A stretch of DNA of 64,000 nt from Terriglobus roseus (GTDB taxonomy: Bacteria > Acidobacteriota > Terriglobia > Terriglobales > Acidobacteriaceae), in assembly GCF_900105625.1 (NCBI RefSeq), contig NZ_FNSD01000001.1, positions 1,674,001 to 1,738,000 of the forward strand, in the 5' to 3' direction. Position 1 is the stretch's first letter. Every line of letters begins with the position of its first letter. Below the pieces are notes generated by a model. It saw nothing but the letters and a program-made list of their open reading frames with translations. It searched no databases and was not told the DNA's origin. Positions 26,096 to 35,066 of this stretch are shown one piece after another. Made by a program: the position numbers and the translations under genes.

Positions 26096-26770
26096 TCAGG
26101 GATGAATGGTCAGGTGATTCGCGACCTGGTGGACGCCCGGTGCCTGCCAGGCAGCGCGCTCAGCCCGATCTCGTTCTGACCAGGAATGAACGTTTCCGTA
26201 GAGCGAGACGGTCCCGTCCGTGGTGTAAACGGACATAGACCGGGCATCCAGGTCAGCCATGCTTCGTAGTGCAGCCTCGATCTTTTCGCGGACCTGTTGA
26301 CTGGAGGCCCTCGGGGCGATCTTTAAGAGATTTACGATGCCACGCACGCCGCCTACCGAGTGTGCAGCCAGTTCCGCATTCTCTAGTTCATAGTGCCAAT
26401 CCAGGGTGCCAGCGAGAGTCACAAAGCCACCTGCAACGGTCACCTTGATCTTCGCCTCCGGCACGCTGGCGTGAAGACGCAGAGCCTCTGCCACGTCGCG
26501 CGCAATCTCGGGATCGGTTCGAGTAGTCGCCGGCTTGACCTCAATGTCATCCGCTACCGTGAGGACCCCTTAGACCGACTTGGCAGCTCGCTCTGCCGCC
26601 ATCTTTTCAAGGTAGCCATGCACGAAACCCGTGAGCGTCACATTGCCGTCGATGACTTTCACGCTGATGTCCTTTGAATGGACCTCTGGCTGCCATGCAA
26701 TCTGTCGCGTAACATCCTCCTGCATGCGCAGGTCGTGGACTTTTGTATAAGGAGTATTGCTTTCTGGCAT
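26096..26770 (-). pseudogene. three-BON-domain protein interrupted by an in-frame TAA
   Basis: BON domains bind phospholipid and occur in stress-induced periplasmic proteins such as OsmY. Reading from the ATG at 26770 (preceded by AGAGGA), the first BON domain (DISVKVIDGNVTLTGFVHGY) runs to KSV and meets TAA at 26570-26572 (codon 67). The frame then continues without a shift into GVLTVADDIEVKPATT and two more BON domains (IKVTVAGGFVTLAGTLDWHY; MSVYTTDGTVSLYGNV). One substitution, probably in a Tyr codon, separates this from an intact 224-residue protein. It lies 90 bases downstream of the CBS gene. Confidence 0.8.
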
Positions 26771-26860
26771 AGTATTTTCCTCTTTCTTGGTCTCGATGTT
26801 GTTGAAGTAGAGCCAGTACCATTCGCCTCGCAAGGACGCTTCAGCGATGGAACCCCGAAG

Positions 26861-27328
26861 TCAGGCCGCGCTGACCGACCTGTACTCCGAGGCGTGCTGC
26901 TCGACTCGGCGACGCCTGGAGATTGCGGCTACCGTCTCGGCTAGGTGCTGTGCGGAATCAAGCAGTGCGACATCCGCCTGAGAAACAATGCCAACGCAAG
27001 TGCCGCTGGAATCCACCACCGGGATCCGACGGATTTGATAGAGTTCCATCTGCGACTCGCAGGACGCGAGTGTGTCGTCCGGGTGAGCGCTTACAACCTT
27101 CCTTGTCATCGCTTCCGAAACCTTGGTAAGAGGCGACGTTGCAGCGCCAATAATCTTTAGGCAGATGTCGCGGTCCGTAACGATCCCGATGAGCTTCTTG
27201 TCTTCGCGATGAATCACCACAGGAATTGCGCCGACATCATGTCTCCTCATAAGTTCGGCGGCATATTGAACCGTGTCCGTCTGCATGCAGCAATACGGCA
27301 CCTTCGTCATCACATCCTTTACTTTCAT
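26861..27328 (-). CDS. two-CBS-domain protein
   Basis: A 155-residue protein made almost entirely of two CBS domains (VKDVMTKVPYCCMQTDTVQYAAELM...IGIVTDRDI and VSEAMTRKVVSAHPDDTL...GIVSQADVALL). CBS pairs bind adenine nucleotides and sense energy state. Stand-alone members such as mycobacterial Hrp1 belong to hypoxia/dormancy regulons. The ATG at 27328 has GAGGAG eight bases upstream. A Crp/Fnr-type site lies about 100 bases upstream at 27424-27439. It is cotranscribed with the broken BON gene. Confidence 0.92.
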   Translation of the reverse strand: MKVKDVMTKVPYCCMQTDTVQYAAELMRRHDVGAIPVVIHREDKKLIGIVTDRDICLKIIGAATSPLTKVSEAMTRKVVSAHPDDTLASCESQMELYQIRRIPVVDSSGTCVGIVSQADVALLDSAQHLAETVAAISRRRRVEQHASEYRSVSAA

Positions 27329-27395
27329 GGAGTCTCCTCGTAGCCTTGAACAGGTGCTGGAACCGATCATGAGAACCTCATCCGGATCCGATGTC

Positions 27396-27439
27396 ACAAT
27401 AGGTCGCCCGATCTTTCACTTGCTGTGACCCGCATCACC
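27396..27439 (-). promoter_or_regulatory. Crp/Fnr-type site A and -10 element for the CBS gene
   Basis: TGTGACCCGCATCACC (27424-27439) matches TGTGA-N6-TCACA in nine of ten positions. On the minus strand TATTGT (27401-27396) is a -10-like hexamer with its centre 33 bases from the site centre, close to class II spacing; a start near 27390 would leave a leader of about 60 bases. The surrounding gene-free region 27329-27665 holds nothing else I recognise. Confidence 0.65.
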
Positions 27440-27665
27440 GCAGCATGTGAGTAGAAAAAAATGCACGCAAGGAGAGGGTTATCGAGGCGGTCTGCAGATT
27501 AGCCAGATCAAGTGGTTGAAGCCACGCAGCGTCAATTACAGAGGGTGTTTCGCCGATCACTTCAACCACCCCTAATACGCTTCTCGTGTGCTGAACTCTG
27601 GCTTCTACTGACGGAGTCGAAATTAGAGAATCCTGGGCTGAATGCGAGAACGACGCTTGCTGAAG

Positions 27666-28244
27666 TCAGCTTGAGACACGAGGATTCGGTTCTTGCATGA
27701 AGAGAATTGGAACGAATTGCAATAAGGCGGTGATCGCCGTCAGGCCCAGCATCTTCACGATCAGCCACTCGGAGCTCATGAACAATGTGCCAGCCAGGGC
27801 CAGTGCTGCGGCGAGATCAACGAAACCGCACACGGCGAGAGCAATGCGCTGTACACGATGACGCCGAAGATGTCCAGACATGCGAAGCTGTGCTAACCCC
27901 AGCAGGAGTGCGTGAGGCGCAACGACCAGGCTGATGGTGCGGAGAGATACATCTGGCCGGGTCGCCAAGAAAATGCCTGATGCCAGCGCGACAGAGGCAA
28001 GGGCGGAATAGCCAGCGACCTCACGCCGGTGACTTTGCCCAAGGTCCAGAGCGGCCATTAACTCGACCAGTCCCACGCCCACGAACCCCGCGGAGACCAC
28101 GATCGAGTAAAGAAGGATGACCTCTACAGCAACTTTTGCGTCCGTGTCTTCCACGCCAAGAAGGACCAGCAAAGCGATAAAGATCGCAATCCAGAGACTC
28201 AGGATGGAAAGAACGAAGCGGTGAACCTTCAACTCTGCGCGCAT
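27666..28244 (-). CDS. six-helix membrane protein, HdeD/DUF308-like in outline
   Basis: A 192-residue hydrophobic protein with about six membrane segments (starting near residues 11, 43, 79, 104, 135 and 162) separated by short charged loops, the pattern of HdeD/DUF308 proteins. I see no sequence motif that settles the family. It follows the USP gene by 19 bases and is presumably in its operon, downstream of Crp/Fnr-type site B. A second, clearer HdeD-like protein is encoded at 33373-33936. Confidence 0.65.
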   Translation of the reverse strand: MRAELKVHRFVLSILSLWIAIFIALLVLLGVEDTDAKVAVEVILLYSIVVSAGFVGVGLVELMAALDLGQSHRREVAGYSALASVALASGIFLATRPDVSLRTISLVVAPHALLLGLAQLRMSGHLRRHRVQRIALAVCGFVDLAAALALAGTLFMSSEWLIVKMLGLTAITALLQFVPILFMQEPNPRVSS

Positions 28245-28263
28245 GGAGCACCTTCAAGCATGG

Positions 28264-29121
28264 CTACGAGCAAACGGATAGCACGGCACAGGGCGCACCA
28301 ATGATGATCTGGAATCCCGTCTTCAATGGGAGATGCGCGTTGAGCTCACCGCTCCGATGCATTCCCATGATGAGGAGTTCCGCCTTGTCCTCTGTCGCCG
28401 CTTCAATCAGAGCCTTCGTCACCTCGGAGCTATGGATCACCTTCCACTTCACCTGGTGCTTCATGGCTTGATCCGGGAGGTAGAGCGCCATCCTCGCTCG
28501 CACAGTGTCCATGGCCGCTCTTGCATCCGTCTCCAGAACCGATTCCGTGACATGCACTACCGTGAGATGAGTCGACGGTGTCATCAAAGCCGCAAGCAGC
28601 GGGATCGGTTCGAGCGAACGCTCTGTCAAATCCGTCGCAAACATCAACTGGTCGTTGCCCATTCCAAAACGCCGCTTCACATGCGGCCCGACGGTAATTA
28701 CCGGAAACCGCGTTGTCCGCAGAACCTGTTCGGCTACGGAGCCAAGAAAGAATCTCTCGATGGGATCACGGGCGTGCGTTCCCAGCACGAGGATCGCCCG
28801 CTCAAAGCGAGCAGACTCTTTCAGTAACGAACCAGCGGGGTCCTCACTCTCGATGACCTTCGTGCTCGCGGAACATTGTGAATCTTCTGCACGCTTTTTC
28901 AGTCTGCGGAGTTTGGCGTTGATGTCCCGGCGCACCTCCTCCAGCATCCAGGAGACCGGCATACGGTACCGATGGTGAATGAGGTATTGGAAGACGTGCA
29001 GGATGCACAGCTCGACATCCAGGCGACGAGCAATTTCGATCGCCGTGCCAGCCACAACTCCTGAAGTTGCGGTTAGGTCCGTTCCCAGAACTACGGCCTG
29101 TGGCTTCCATGGATGACTCAT
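28264..29121 (-). CDS. tandem universal stress protein (USP)
   Basis: Two USP domains. The first begins AVVLGTDLTATSG and ends with LGTHARDPIERFFLGSVAEQVL...PVITVGP, where the ATP motif G-2X-G-9X-G(S) has Ala for the second Gly. The second begins QLMFATDLTERS and ends LLIMGMHRSGELNAHLPLKTG, without a clear ATP motif. The ATG at 29121 is chosen over 29157 and 29139 because a class II start from site B would fall near 29131. Divergent from the cation ATPase gene. Confidence 0.88.
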   Translation of the reverse strand: MSHPWKPQAVVLGTDLTATSGVVAGTAIEIARRLDVELCILHVFQYLIHHRYRMPVSWMLEEVRRDINAKLRRLKKRAEDSQCSASTKVIESEDPAGSLLKESARFERAILVLGTHARDPIERFFLGSVAEQVLRTTRFPVITVGPHVKRRFGMGNDQLMFATDLTERSLEPIPLLAALMTPSTHLTVVHVTESVLETDARAAMDTVRARMALYLPDQAMKHQVKWKVIHSSEVTKALIEAATEDKAELLIMGMHRSGELNAHLPLKTGFQIIIGAPCAVLSVCS

Positions 29122-29164
29122 ATCGATGCCCCGAATCATCCTCTGCGACGACGCCATCAGGCTT

Positions 29165-29180
29165 TGTGACTTCCGTCACA
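29165..29180. promoter_or_regulatory. Crp/Fnr-type site B between the USP and ATPase genes
   Basis: TGTGACTTCCGTCACA matches TGTGA-N6-TCACA at all ten positions. On the plus strand TAGTTT (29202-29207) is centred exactly 32 bases away, as expected when the site is at -41.5; the start would be near 29214 and the ATPase ATG is at 29237. On the minus strand GAGGAT (29143-29138) has the same spacing. One site could serve both genes. Confidence 0.75.
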
Positions 29181-29236
29181 GAGCACCGTGCGAAGGATCG
29201 CTAGTTTGGGATCGGAGCAGTCCGCTGAAGGAATCC

Positions 29237-32047
29237 ATGACGAATGACCCGCCGGACCTTCGAAGATTAATGAATTCTCTTTCCCTGCCGGAGGTGGCTT
29301 CCTCGCTCTCCGCCGACGTTGACGGCGGCCTGAACAGTCTTGAGGCACATCAGCGGCTGAGTCGTTATGGTGCGAATACCCTTCGGTCAAAAGAGCAGGT
29401 CTCACTGCTGCGACGGTTTCTTAGCCAGTTTATCGATCCGCAGATGTATCTCCTTCTTGGAGCCACTGTACTCTCGGTCTTCGTGTCTCTCTTCCGTGAC
29501 GGGCGGTCCTTGCCGAAGGAAGCGCTTTTCATTCTGGCCATCGCCGTCACCAATGCAGTCATGGGCTTCGTTCAGGAGCTCCGTGCGGAAAAGGCCCTCG
29601 CTGAACTCAAGGATCTTCAGCCGCTGACCACCCAGGTCAAGCGAGATCGCGCGATCCTATCGATCCCGGTAGCGGAGGTGGTGCCCGGCGACCTGATCCT
29701 GCTGACTGAGGGACATCTGGTACCGGCGGATGCGCGCCTCATCCACAGCAGTCAACTTACGGTCACAGAATCGATCCTGACAGGCGAAAGCGATGCCGCA
29801 AGGAAAGCGCCGGGGCAAACGGCATCCACAGCGTCCCTCGGTGAGAGAACCAACATGCTCTTCTCCGGCACCTCCGTGATCTCCGGAGAAGGCCTTGCGC
29901 TCGTGTGTGCCACGGGCATGCACACTGAGATTGGCCAGATTGCTTCGCTCATCGCGTCGGCGCCGGAAGAAACGACGCAATTCCAACAACGACTGACCAC
30001 GCTCAGCAAACAGCTTGCTCTTGCTGTCATCCTGGTGGGCGCGGTCACTGTTGTCGCCTTCGCGGCTGTCGTGAAACATCCAACGCCAGCGTTGCTGCTG
30101 AACATCCTTCTGTTTGGCGTCTCGCTCGGTGTAGCTGCGGCTCCTGAGGCACTCGGAACCATCATCACGCTGGCTCTTGCTATCGGTGTGCGACGGATGG
30201 CGAAGGCAGGTGTCATCGTTCGCAAGCTCAACGTGATGGACACCCTTGGCGGGGTGGACACGATCCTTTGTGACAAGACCGGAACACTTACCTGCAACTA
30301 GTTATCCGTCGTCACATTGCATGCAGACGGCAGGTCGGGCAGCGCGCCTGCACCGGATCTGGCCGCATCGCCGCAAGACGATATGGTTCTGAACGTTGCA
30401 CTGGCGGCAGCGATGGCAAACGACGCGCACCCGGCTGAGCAGAAGGGTTCCAAGGCATTCACCGGAGATGCCATGGACGTGGCCCTGTGGGAATTCGCCG
30501 CGAACGCAGGAGTTACCCCCGACTCAATTCACCAGCGATTTCGGCTCATCGCGAAACTTCCCTTCACGTCCGAGAGGAAACGGATGACGGCGTTCGTTGA
30601 AGATGGTATCTGGCAGAAGCAAGTGGTGTTCAGCAAGGGCGCACCGGAATATCTGCTGGATCTCTGCACGCAGGAGCAATGGCAGGGCGAGGCGATACCG
30701 CTAACTCCGCACCGGCGAGCGCAGATCCTGCGAGAAGTGGAGCAGCTATCCGATCAAGGGGAGAAGGTTATCGCTCTTGCGACGAAGATCCTTTCCGACG
30801 GTATCGATCAGGAACATACGGAAGACCGTAGCCGCTTGACTGCAGAAGAGCGGGAGCTGACTTTCCTGGCCCTGATTGGAATGATCGATCCACCACGACT
30901 CGAGGTGCGGGCTGCAATCGTCGCAGCACACCGCGCAGGCATCCGCACAATCGTCGTCAGTGGAGATCATCCCCATACGGCCCTCGCCATTGCTCGCCGC
31001 ATCGGCATGACGCAGAATCAGCTTGTCATCTCGGGGAGTGAGTTGCGAAAGCTCACAGATCCTGAATTGTCTCTACGCCTGAGGGACTGTTCCGTGTTTG
31101 CGAGGATCGATCCGGAAGACAAGCTCCGTGTCGCGCGTGTCCTTCAGCAATCGGGACACATCCTTGCCATGACCGGTGATGGTGTGAACGATGCTCCTGC
31201 ACTCAAGACAGCCGACGTGGGAATCGCTATGGGAAGCGGAACGGATATTGCAAAGGAGACTGCCGACATGGTGCTGACGGATGACAACCTCAACACCATC
31301 CTCCAGGCAGTCCGGCAAGGAAGAGTGCTGACCGCGAATGTTGCAAAGGCTGTCACCTTCCTCTTCACCACGAACTTATCCGAAGTCATCACACTCTTTA
31401 TCGTCGCGATCGCTTCCGCCACACATGCGCTCCATTCGGTGGACGAGTTGGTCCTGCCCCTGACCACACCCCAAATCCTGTGGATCAATTTGATTACGGA
31501 CGCTGCCCCTGCCATTGCACTCGCACTCGCACCTGCCTCGCAGAACGTGATGGAGGGCCGGGAAGCGGAGTCTTCTCGGAAGATGCTTACAGCCTCGTCC
31601 CTAGGGCAGCTCGCCGTAGCAACACTACTGATGGTGGCAGTAACTTTGGCCTTGTATGTCCACGCCGTTGACGCCGGGGCAACGGTGGGCTACCAGAGAT
31701 CCGTAACACTGACTGCGCTGATCTTCTCTCAGGCGTTTTATGCCATCGCCGTGCAAACAGGTCGTGAGAGTCTTCTGACCTACTTTCGAACTCTGAGCTG
31801 GCTGCATGGAGCGATCTTGGTCTCCGTGGGACTCCATATCGCGATGCTCTTGATCCCCGCCGCGCGCGGGGGCCTCGGTTTGGCGCCGCTTGACCGCCAG
31901 GGCTGGATCGAATGTTCGCTTGCTCCGGTCATCGTTCTCCTCGGCAGTCAATTGCAGAAGTTCTTCGTCGATCGGAACTGGCGCAATCCTGACTCGCCGC
32001 CGGTCCCCCTCGCCGCAACGGAAGACGCTTTGTGGGGAGCGCGATGA
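29237..32047 (+). pseudogene. P2-type cation-transporting ATPase interrupted by an in-frame TAG
   Basis: Resembles calcium/magnesium-type P2 ATPases, such as mycobacterial CtpF of the DosR regulon. The frame has the actuator motif LTGESD, a PEGL-like membrane motif in the form APEALGTII, the phosphorylation motif DKTGTLT (Asp346), VFSKGAPEYLL in the nucleotide domain, the hinge TGDGVNDAPALK and a C-terminal membrane domain. At codon 355 (30299-30301) TAG replaces the Glu expected in LTCNELSVVT; the reading frame continues unshifted to 32047, 936 residues in all. Other motifs look intact. A separate start at 30317 would make an enzyme half without the phosphorylated Asp. Confidence 0.85.
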
Positions 32048-33102
32048 CACCCGCCAACCGCGACAGGCAGCTGTCGCCACAGACCAACGACAATGCAGCA
32101 CTCCTGCTCGTCACCTGCGGTGGGGTCGTCCTCTCTCTGCTGCTGTTGAAACCGTTAATCGGGGCCATCACCGGCGCACTGCTTCTTTATGCTTTCACTC
32201 GCCGCTTCTATGGATGGTGTCTCCGCCGGATTCCGAACGCCACCGTAACCGCCGCCCTCGTGGTCTGCCTGACAACGCTGAGCTTGGTGATCCCTACCGT
32301 CCTCGCACTGCGAACCGTCGGTATGCGGGCGATCGCAGCGATCGAGATGATCCGACAGCAGATTGCAGTATCCGGATCTCCAAGGCTCTTCGAGCGCATG
32401 TCCGGTGGCAGATTGGTTCTGGCCTCTCTGGGCGGTCGCGATACTCTGAGCCGGATTGCCCAGCAGATCCTGGGATTGACCTCCAATCTGGCCATGTCAT
32501 TTCTTGGTGGAACCGTTGTCGTCCTCACCCAGTCCATCATCATGTTGTTTCTGCTGTACTTTCTTCTTCGCGACGGTGAGAGAGCCCTCGTCCGGTTGCA
32601 TACTTATCTGCCATTTCGTTCTTCCGAGTTCCGCTTCCTGACTGGTCGTGTGACACGCTCCGTTCATGCCACGGTCTTCGGAAGGCTGGTCATTGCTCTC
32701 GTTCAGTCCTTGCTCTCCTGGGTGCTCTTCGGCGCATTACACGTTCCGGGTTCCCTGCTGCTCGCAAATCTCACCTTCGTTTGCGCTCTCATACCCACGT
32801 TTGGAGCTGTCCTTGTCTGGTTCCCAGTCATGCTGTGGCTCCTTTTCCTGCATGCGTGGACGCGGGCCTTGATCTTGCTGGCACTTGGGACACTTCTGGT
32901 CAGCACCGCAGACAACGTCCTTTATCCAATCGTTGTGGGATCGCGTGCACAGATGCATACAGCGCCGATGTTCCTGTCGATTCTTGGAGGCATGTGGATG
33001 TTCGGGATCAGCGGCATCTTCCTGGGCCCTCTGCTCTTCACTGTCACTGACGCTCTCCTTGCCATCATGAGACATCGGGACCCGGTCTCGCCCGGAGGCT
33101 AG
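32044..33102 (+). CDS. AI-2E family membrane permease
   Basis: A 352-residue protein with about eight membrane segments and the family's C-terminal core (LLFLHAWTRALILLALGTLLVSTADNVLYPIVVG, IFLGPLLFTVTDALLAIM) that includes the DN..YP signature. AI-2E proteins are putative transporters: some export autoinducer-2, others exchange sodium for protons. Its ATG overlaps the ATPase stop (ATGA at 32044-32047), so it was translated with the ATPase and is now downstream of the internal TAG. Confidence 0.86.
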   Translation: MTPANRDRQLSPQTNDNAALLLVTCGGVVLSLLLLKPLIGAITGALLLYAFTRRFYGWCLRRIPNATVTAALVVCLTTLSLVIPTVLALRTVGMRAIAAIEMIRQQIAVSGSPRLFERMSGGRLVLASLGGRDTLSRIAQQILGLTSNLAMSFLGGTVVVLTQSIIMLFLLYFLLRDGERALVRLHTYLPFRSSEFRFLTGRVTRSVHATVFGRLVIALVQSLLSWVLFGALHVPGSLLLANLTFVCALIPTFGAVLVWFPVMLWLLFLHAWTRALILLALGTLLVSTADNVLYPIVVGSRAQMHTAPMFLSILGGMWMFGISGIFLGPLLFTVTDALLAIMRHRDPVSPGG

Positions 33103-33372
33103 CAGGTGTTGTCTGCCTTCGCTATGGAGAGCAGAGTCCAGATGCGCTGTCGCAGACCGGCGATTCCGCTCGGCCTCTGCAGGTAGTCGGCTTAGTGAAC
33201 GACATGGTGATGCGCCCAACCTGACAGAGAAAGATCGAAAACACACGCGCCGGTATGGTCTCGACATCAGAACGTGTAACGCTGAATGGGTATATTCGCT
33301 GCGTCCGCGCAGCGTTCATCCTACGAACTTATTCGCCGGAGAACTTAGGGCGAACCGTAGCAAATGCGTCCA
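33103..33372. other. gene-free region between convergent genes
   Basis: 270 bases separate the ends of the permease and HdeD-like genes. A seven-bp GC hairpin (33297-33303 with 33308-33314) is the only clear structure and lacks a T tract. No gene or regulatory site is recognised. Confidence 0.5.
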
Positions 33373-33936
33373 CTAGATGCCATCCGCTAACATCACCGTC
33401 CTGCGCACCGCAGTGGCAAGCGAAAGCCGCGCCAGACCACTCACGATCAGATTCACGCCCACGAGCGTGCCAATTGCCCACGCGGCACTGGATGGCCAGT
33501 TCTCCCAAATCATGAGTCCGAGTAGCAGCGTCACGATTCCGTTAAGAAGTATCCATCCGGACCGCAAAAGCGGTGAACCAACGATGAAAAACAGTATCTC
33601 CACCACTCCCTCGAAGCAGAGAAGAAGCGTGAGCCAAAGCGTAAGGGTTGTGAGCCCGACCGATGGATGCGCCACAAGGTAGACTCCGACAGCCAGGTCG
33701 AGAGCACCAAGTAACGTTCGCCAGAGGAACGATCCGATGCGCCACGCAGCGAACGCATACACAAGGTAGGCGATGCCGCTGAGAGCGATGAGCCAGCCGA
33801 CAACAATCGTGACGCCCAGCCCGGCTGCGCTGGGAAGAGCGATTGCAAGGATCCCGAGCACGATCATCAAGATCGACGAAACGCTCAGCGCTCTGCCAAA
33901 CATCTTGGGTGAAGTCTGTGATGATGCCGCCATCAT
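33373..33936 (-). CDS. HdeD family membrane protein (DUF308)
   Basis: A 187-residue protein with six membrane helices in three pairs (ILMIVLGILAIALPSAAGL, VGWLIALSGIAYLVYAF, LLGALDLAVGVYLVAHP, LTLLLCFEGVVEILFFI, ILLNGIVTLLLGLMIW, GTLVGVNLIVSGLARL). HdeD proteins are linked to acid and high-density stress. The ATG at 33936 has AGGGG upstream. Site C lies about 100 bases upstream, with GACACT 32 bases from its centre on this strand. Confidence 0.88.
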   Translation of the reverse strand: MMAASSQTSPKMFGRALSVSSILMIVLGILAIALPSAAGLGVTIVVGWLIALSGIAYLVYAFAAWRIGSFLWRTLLGALDLAVGVYLVAHPSVGLTTLTLWLTLLLCFEGVVEILFFIVGSPLLRSGWILLNGIVTLLLGLMIWENWPSSAAWAIGTLVGVNLIVSGLARLSLATAVRRTVMLADGI

Positions 33937-34034
33937 GATGCCCCTTTTCGAAAGCTCGGCGCGGCGTTTGGGGTCGTTGAGTTCCACAAAGCGGCAAGCT
34001 CAAGGCCAGTGTCCGATCCGAGATTCTCGTCCGA

Positions 34035-34050
34035 TGTGATCGGGATCACC
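34035..34050. promoter_or_regulatory. Crp/Fnr-type site C between the HdeD and USP genes
   Basis: TGTGATCGGGATCACC matches nine of ten consensus positions and is almost the same sequence as site E. Hexamers with A at position 2 and T at position 6 lie 32 bases from the centre on both sides: CAATCT (34072-34077) toward the USP gene and GACACT (34013-34008) toward the HdeD gene. Confidence 0.7.
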
Positions 34051-34154
34051 ACTTCTCATCGTTATTTCAGTCAATCTTGTGTTCGCCGGATTGGTTTCCA
34101 GGCAGGACGAGACTTGCGGTCTCGACGGCAGACCCATTTGAGATTGGAGAACGC

Positions 34155-35009
34155 ATGTTGATCGAACACTCTCAAGAGACGATTGATACGGCGTCCGTAA
34201 AAGCTCCGCTAAAACTCCAGAAGATTGTGATTGCGTACGATGGGTCGAATTCAGCGAAGCGAGCGCTCCACGATGCGGAGTTGCTTGCCTTCCAACACCA
34301 CGCCGAACTGCTGATTCTTTTCGTCGATGGTGCCGACGCGATCTCAGAGGAAACCGGGCTGTCCAACGCCGCGAACGCGAGTCTCCAGGTGACTGCCCAC
34401 GGTATCCACAACCAGTGGATCCACCGCATCGGAGCGGTTCACGAAGTAATCCATGAAGTTTGCTGCGACTTCGCTGCTGACCTGTTGATGATCGGAGCGT
34501 ACGGGCATGGCAGCCAGGAGCGGCAGACACTGGGATCGAGCACAGAAAAGCTGCTTCGCACCGAATCGTGTCCCGTTCTCACCTACGGTCCCGCAGTGGC
34601 GCAGGATCTGTTTGCGCGCGAACGTGGCGGTCCTGTTCTCTTCACCATTGCTCTGCCATGCATTCCAGCTCAATTACCCAAAGCCCTGAGCCTCATAAAG
34701 CTATTCGACGTAAGCATCGAGGTGTTTCACACGGTTGCTGGTCCTCGGCGCCATGATGCCCACTGGTTTGAGAACGAATGCCTGAGCGTTGCGAAGTCCT
34801 TTCGGGAGCAGGGAGTACACGCGCAATGGAACGTCGTCTACGGAGATCCGGCTCTGTCCATCTGCAACATGAGTGACCAGATTAAGAGCCCTTTCATCCT
34901 GATGCCCTTAAAGAGACGAAACGAGTTGTCAACCACTACGTCGGACAACGTCGCAGCCCGCGTTGTTCGCCGAGCAACTGTTCCAGTTCTGAGCTATCGG
35001 TTCAACTGA
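34155..35009 (+). CDS. tandem universal stress protein (USP)
   Basis: The first USP domain starts IVIAYDGSNSAKRALHDAELL and carries a complete ATP motif, GAYGHGSQERQTLGSST (G-2X-G-9X-G-S), so it probably binds ATP. The second domain (VLFTIALPCIP...PFILMPLKRRNELS) has lost the motif. The start at 34155 has GGAGA eight bases upstream. It is followed after 57 bases by a phosphoribosyltransferase gene in the same direction. Base composition is low for the window: 28 of 60 bases at 34141-34200 are G or C by hand count, against 41 of 60 at 24121-24180. Confidence 0.9.
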   Translation: MLIEHSQETIDTASVKAPLKLQKIVIAYDGSNSAKRALHDAELLAFQHHAELLILFVDGADAISEETGLSNAANASLQVTAHGIHNQWIHRIGAVHEVIHEVCCDFAADLLMIGAYGHGSQERQTLGSSTEKLLRTESCPVLTYGPAVAQDLFARERGGPVLFTIALPCIPAQLPKALSLIKLFDVSIEVFHTVAGPRRHDAHWFENECLSVAKSFREQGVHAQWNVVYGDPALSICNMSDQIKSPFILMPLKRRNELSTTTSDNVAARVVRRATVPVLSYRFN

Positions 35010-35066
35010 AGTTCCAGGTTGGACTGAGCATGAGTCGGGCAGCATGCCGTCACGCTGAGGTTTTCG

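Noticed and set aside
30317-32047. A separate gene starting at the ATG after the ATPase stop codon
   Set aside because: It would encode only the nucleotide domain and C-terminal membrane helices, without the phosphorylated Asp; the frame is continuous with the upstream half, so one interrupted gene is simpler.
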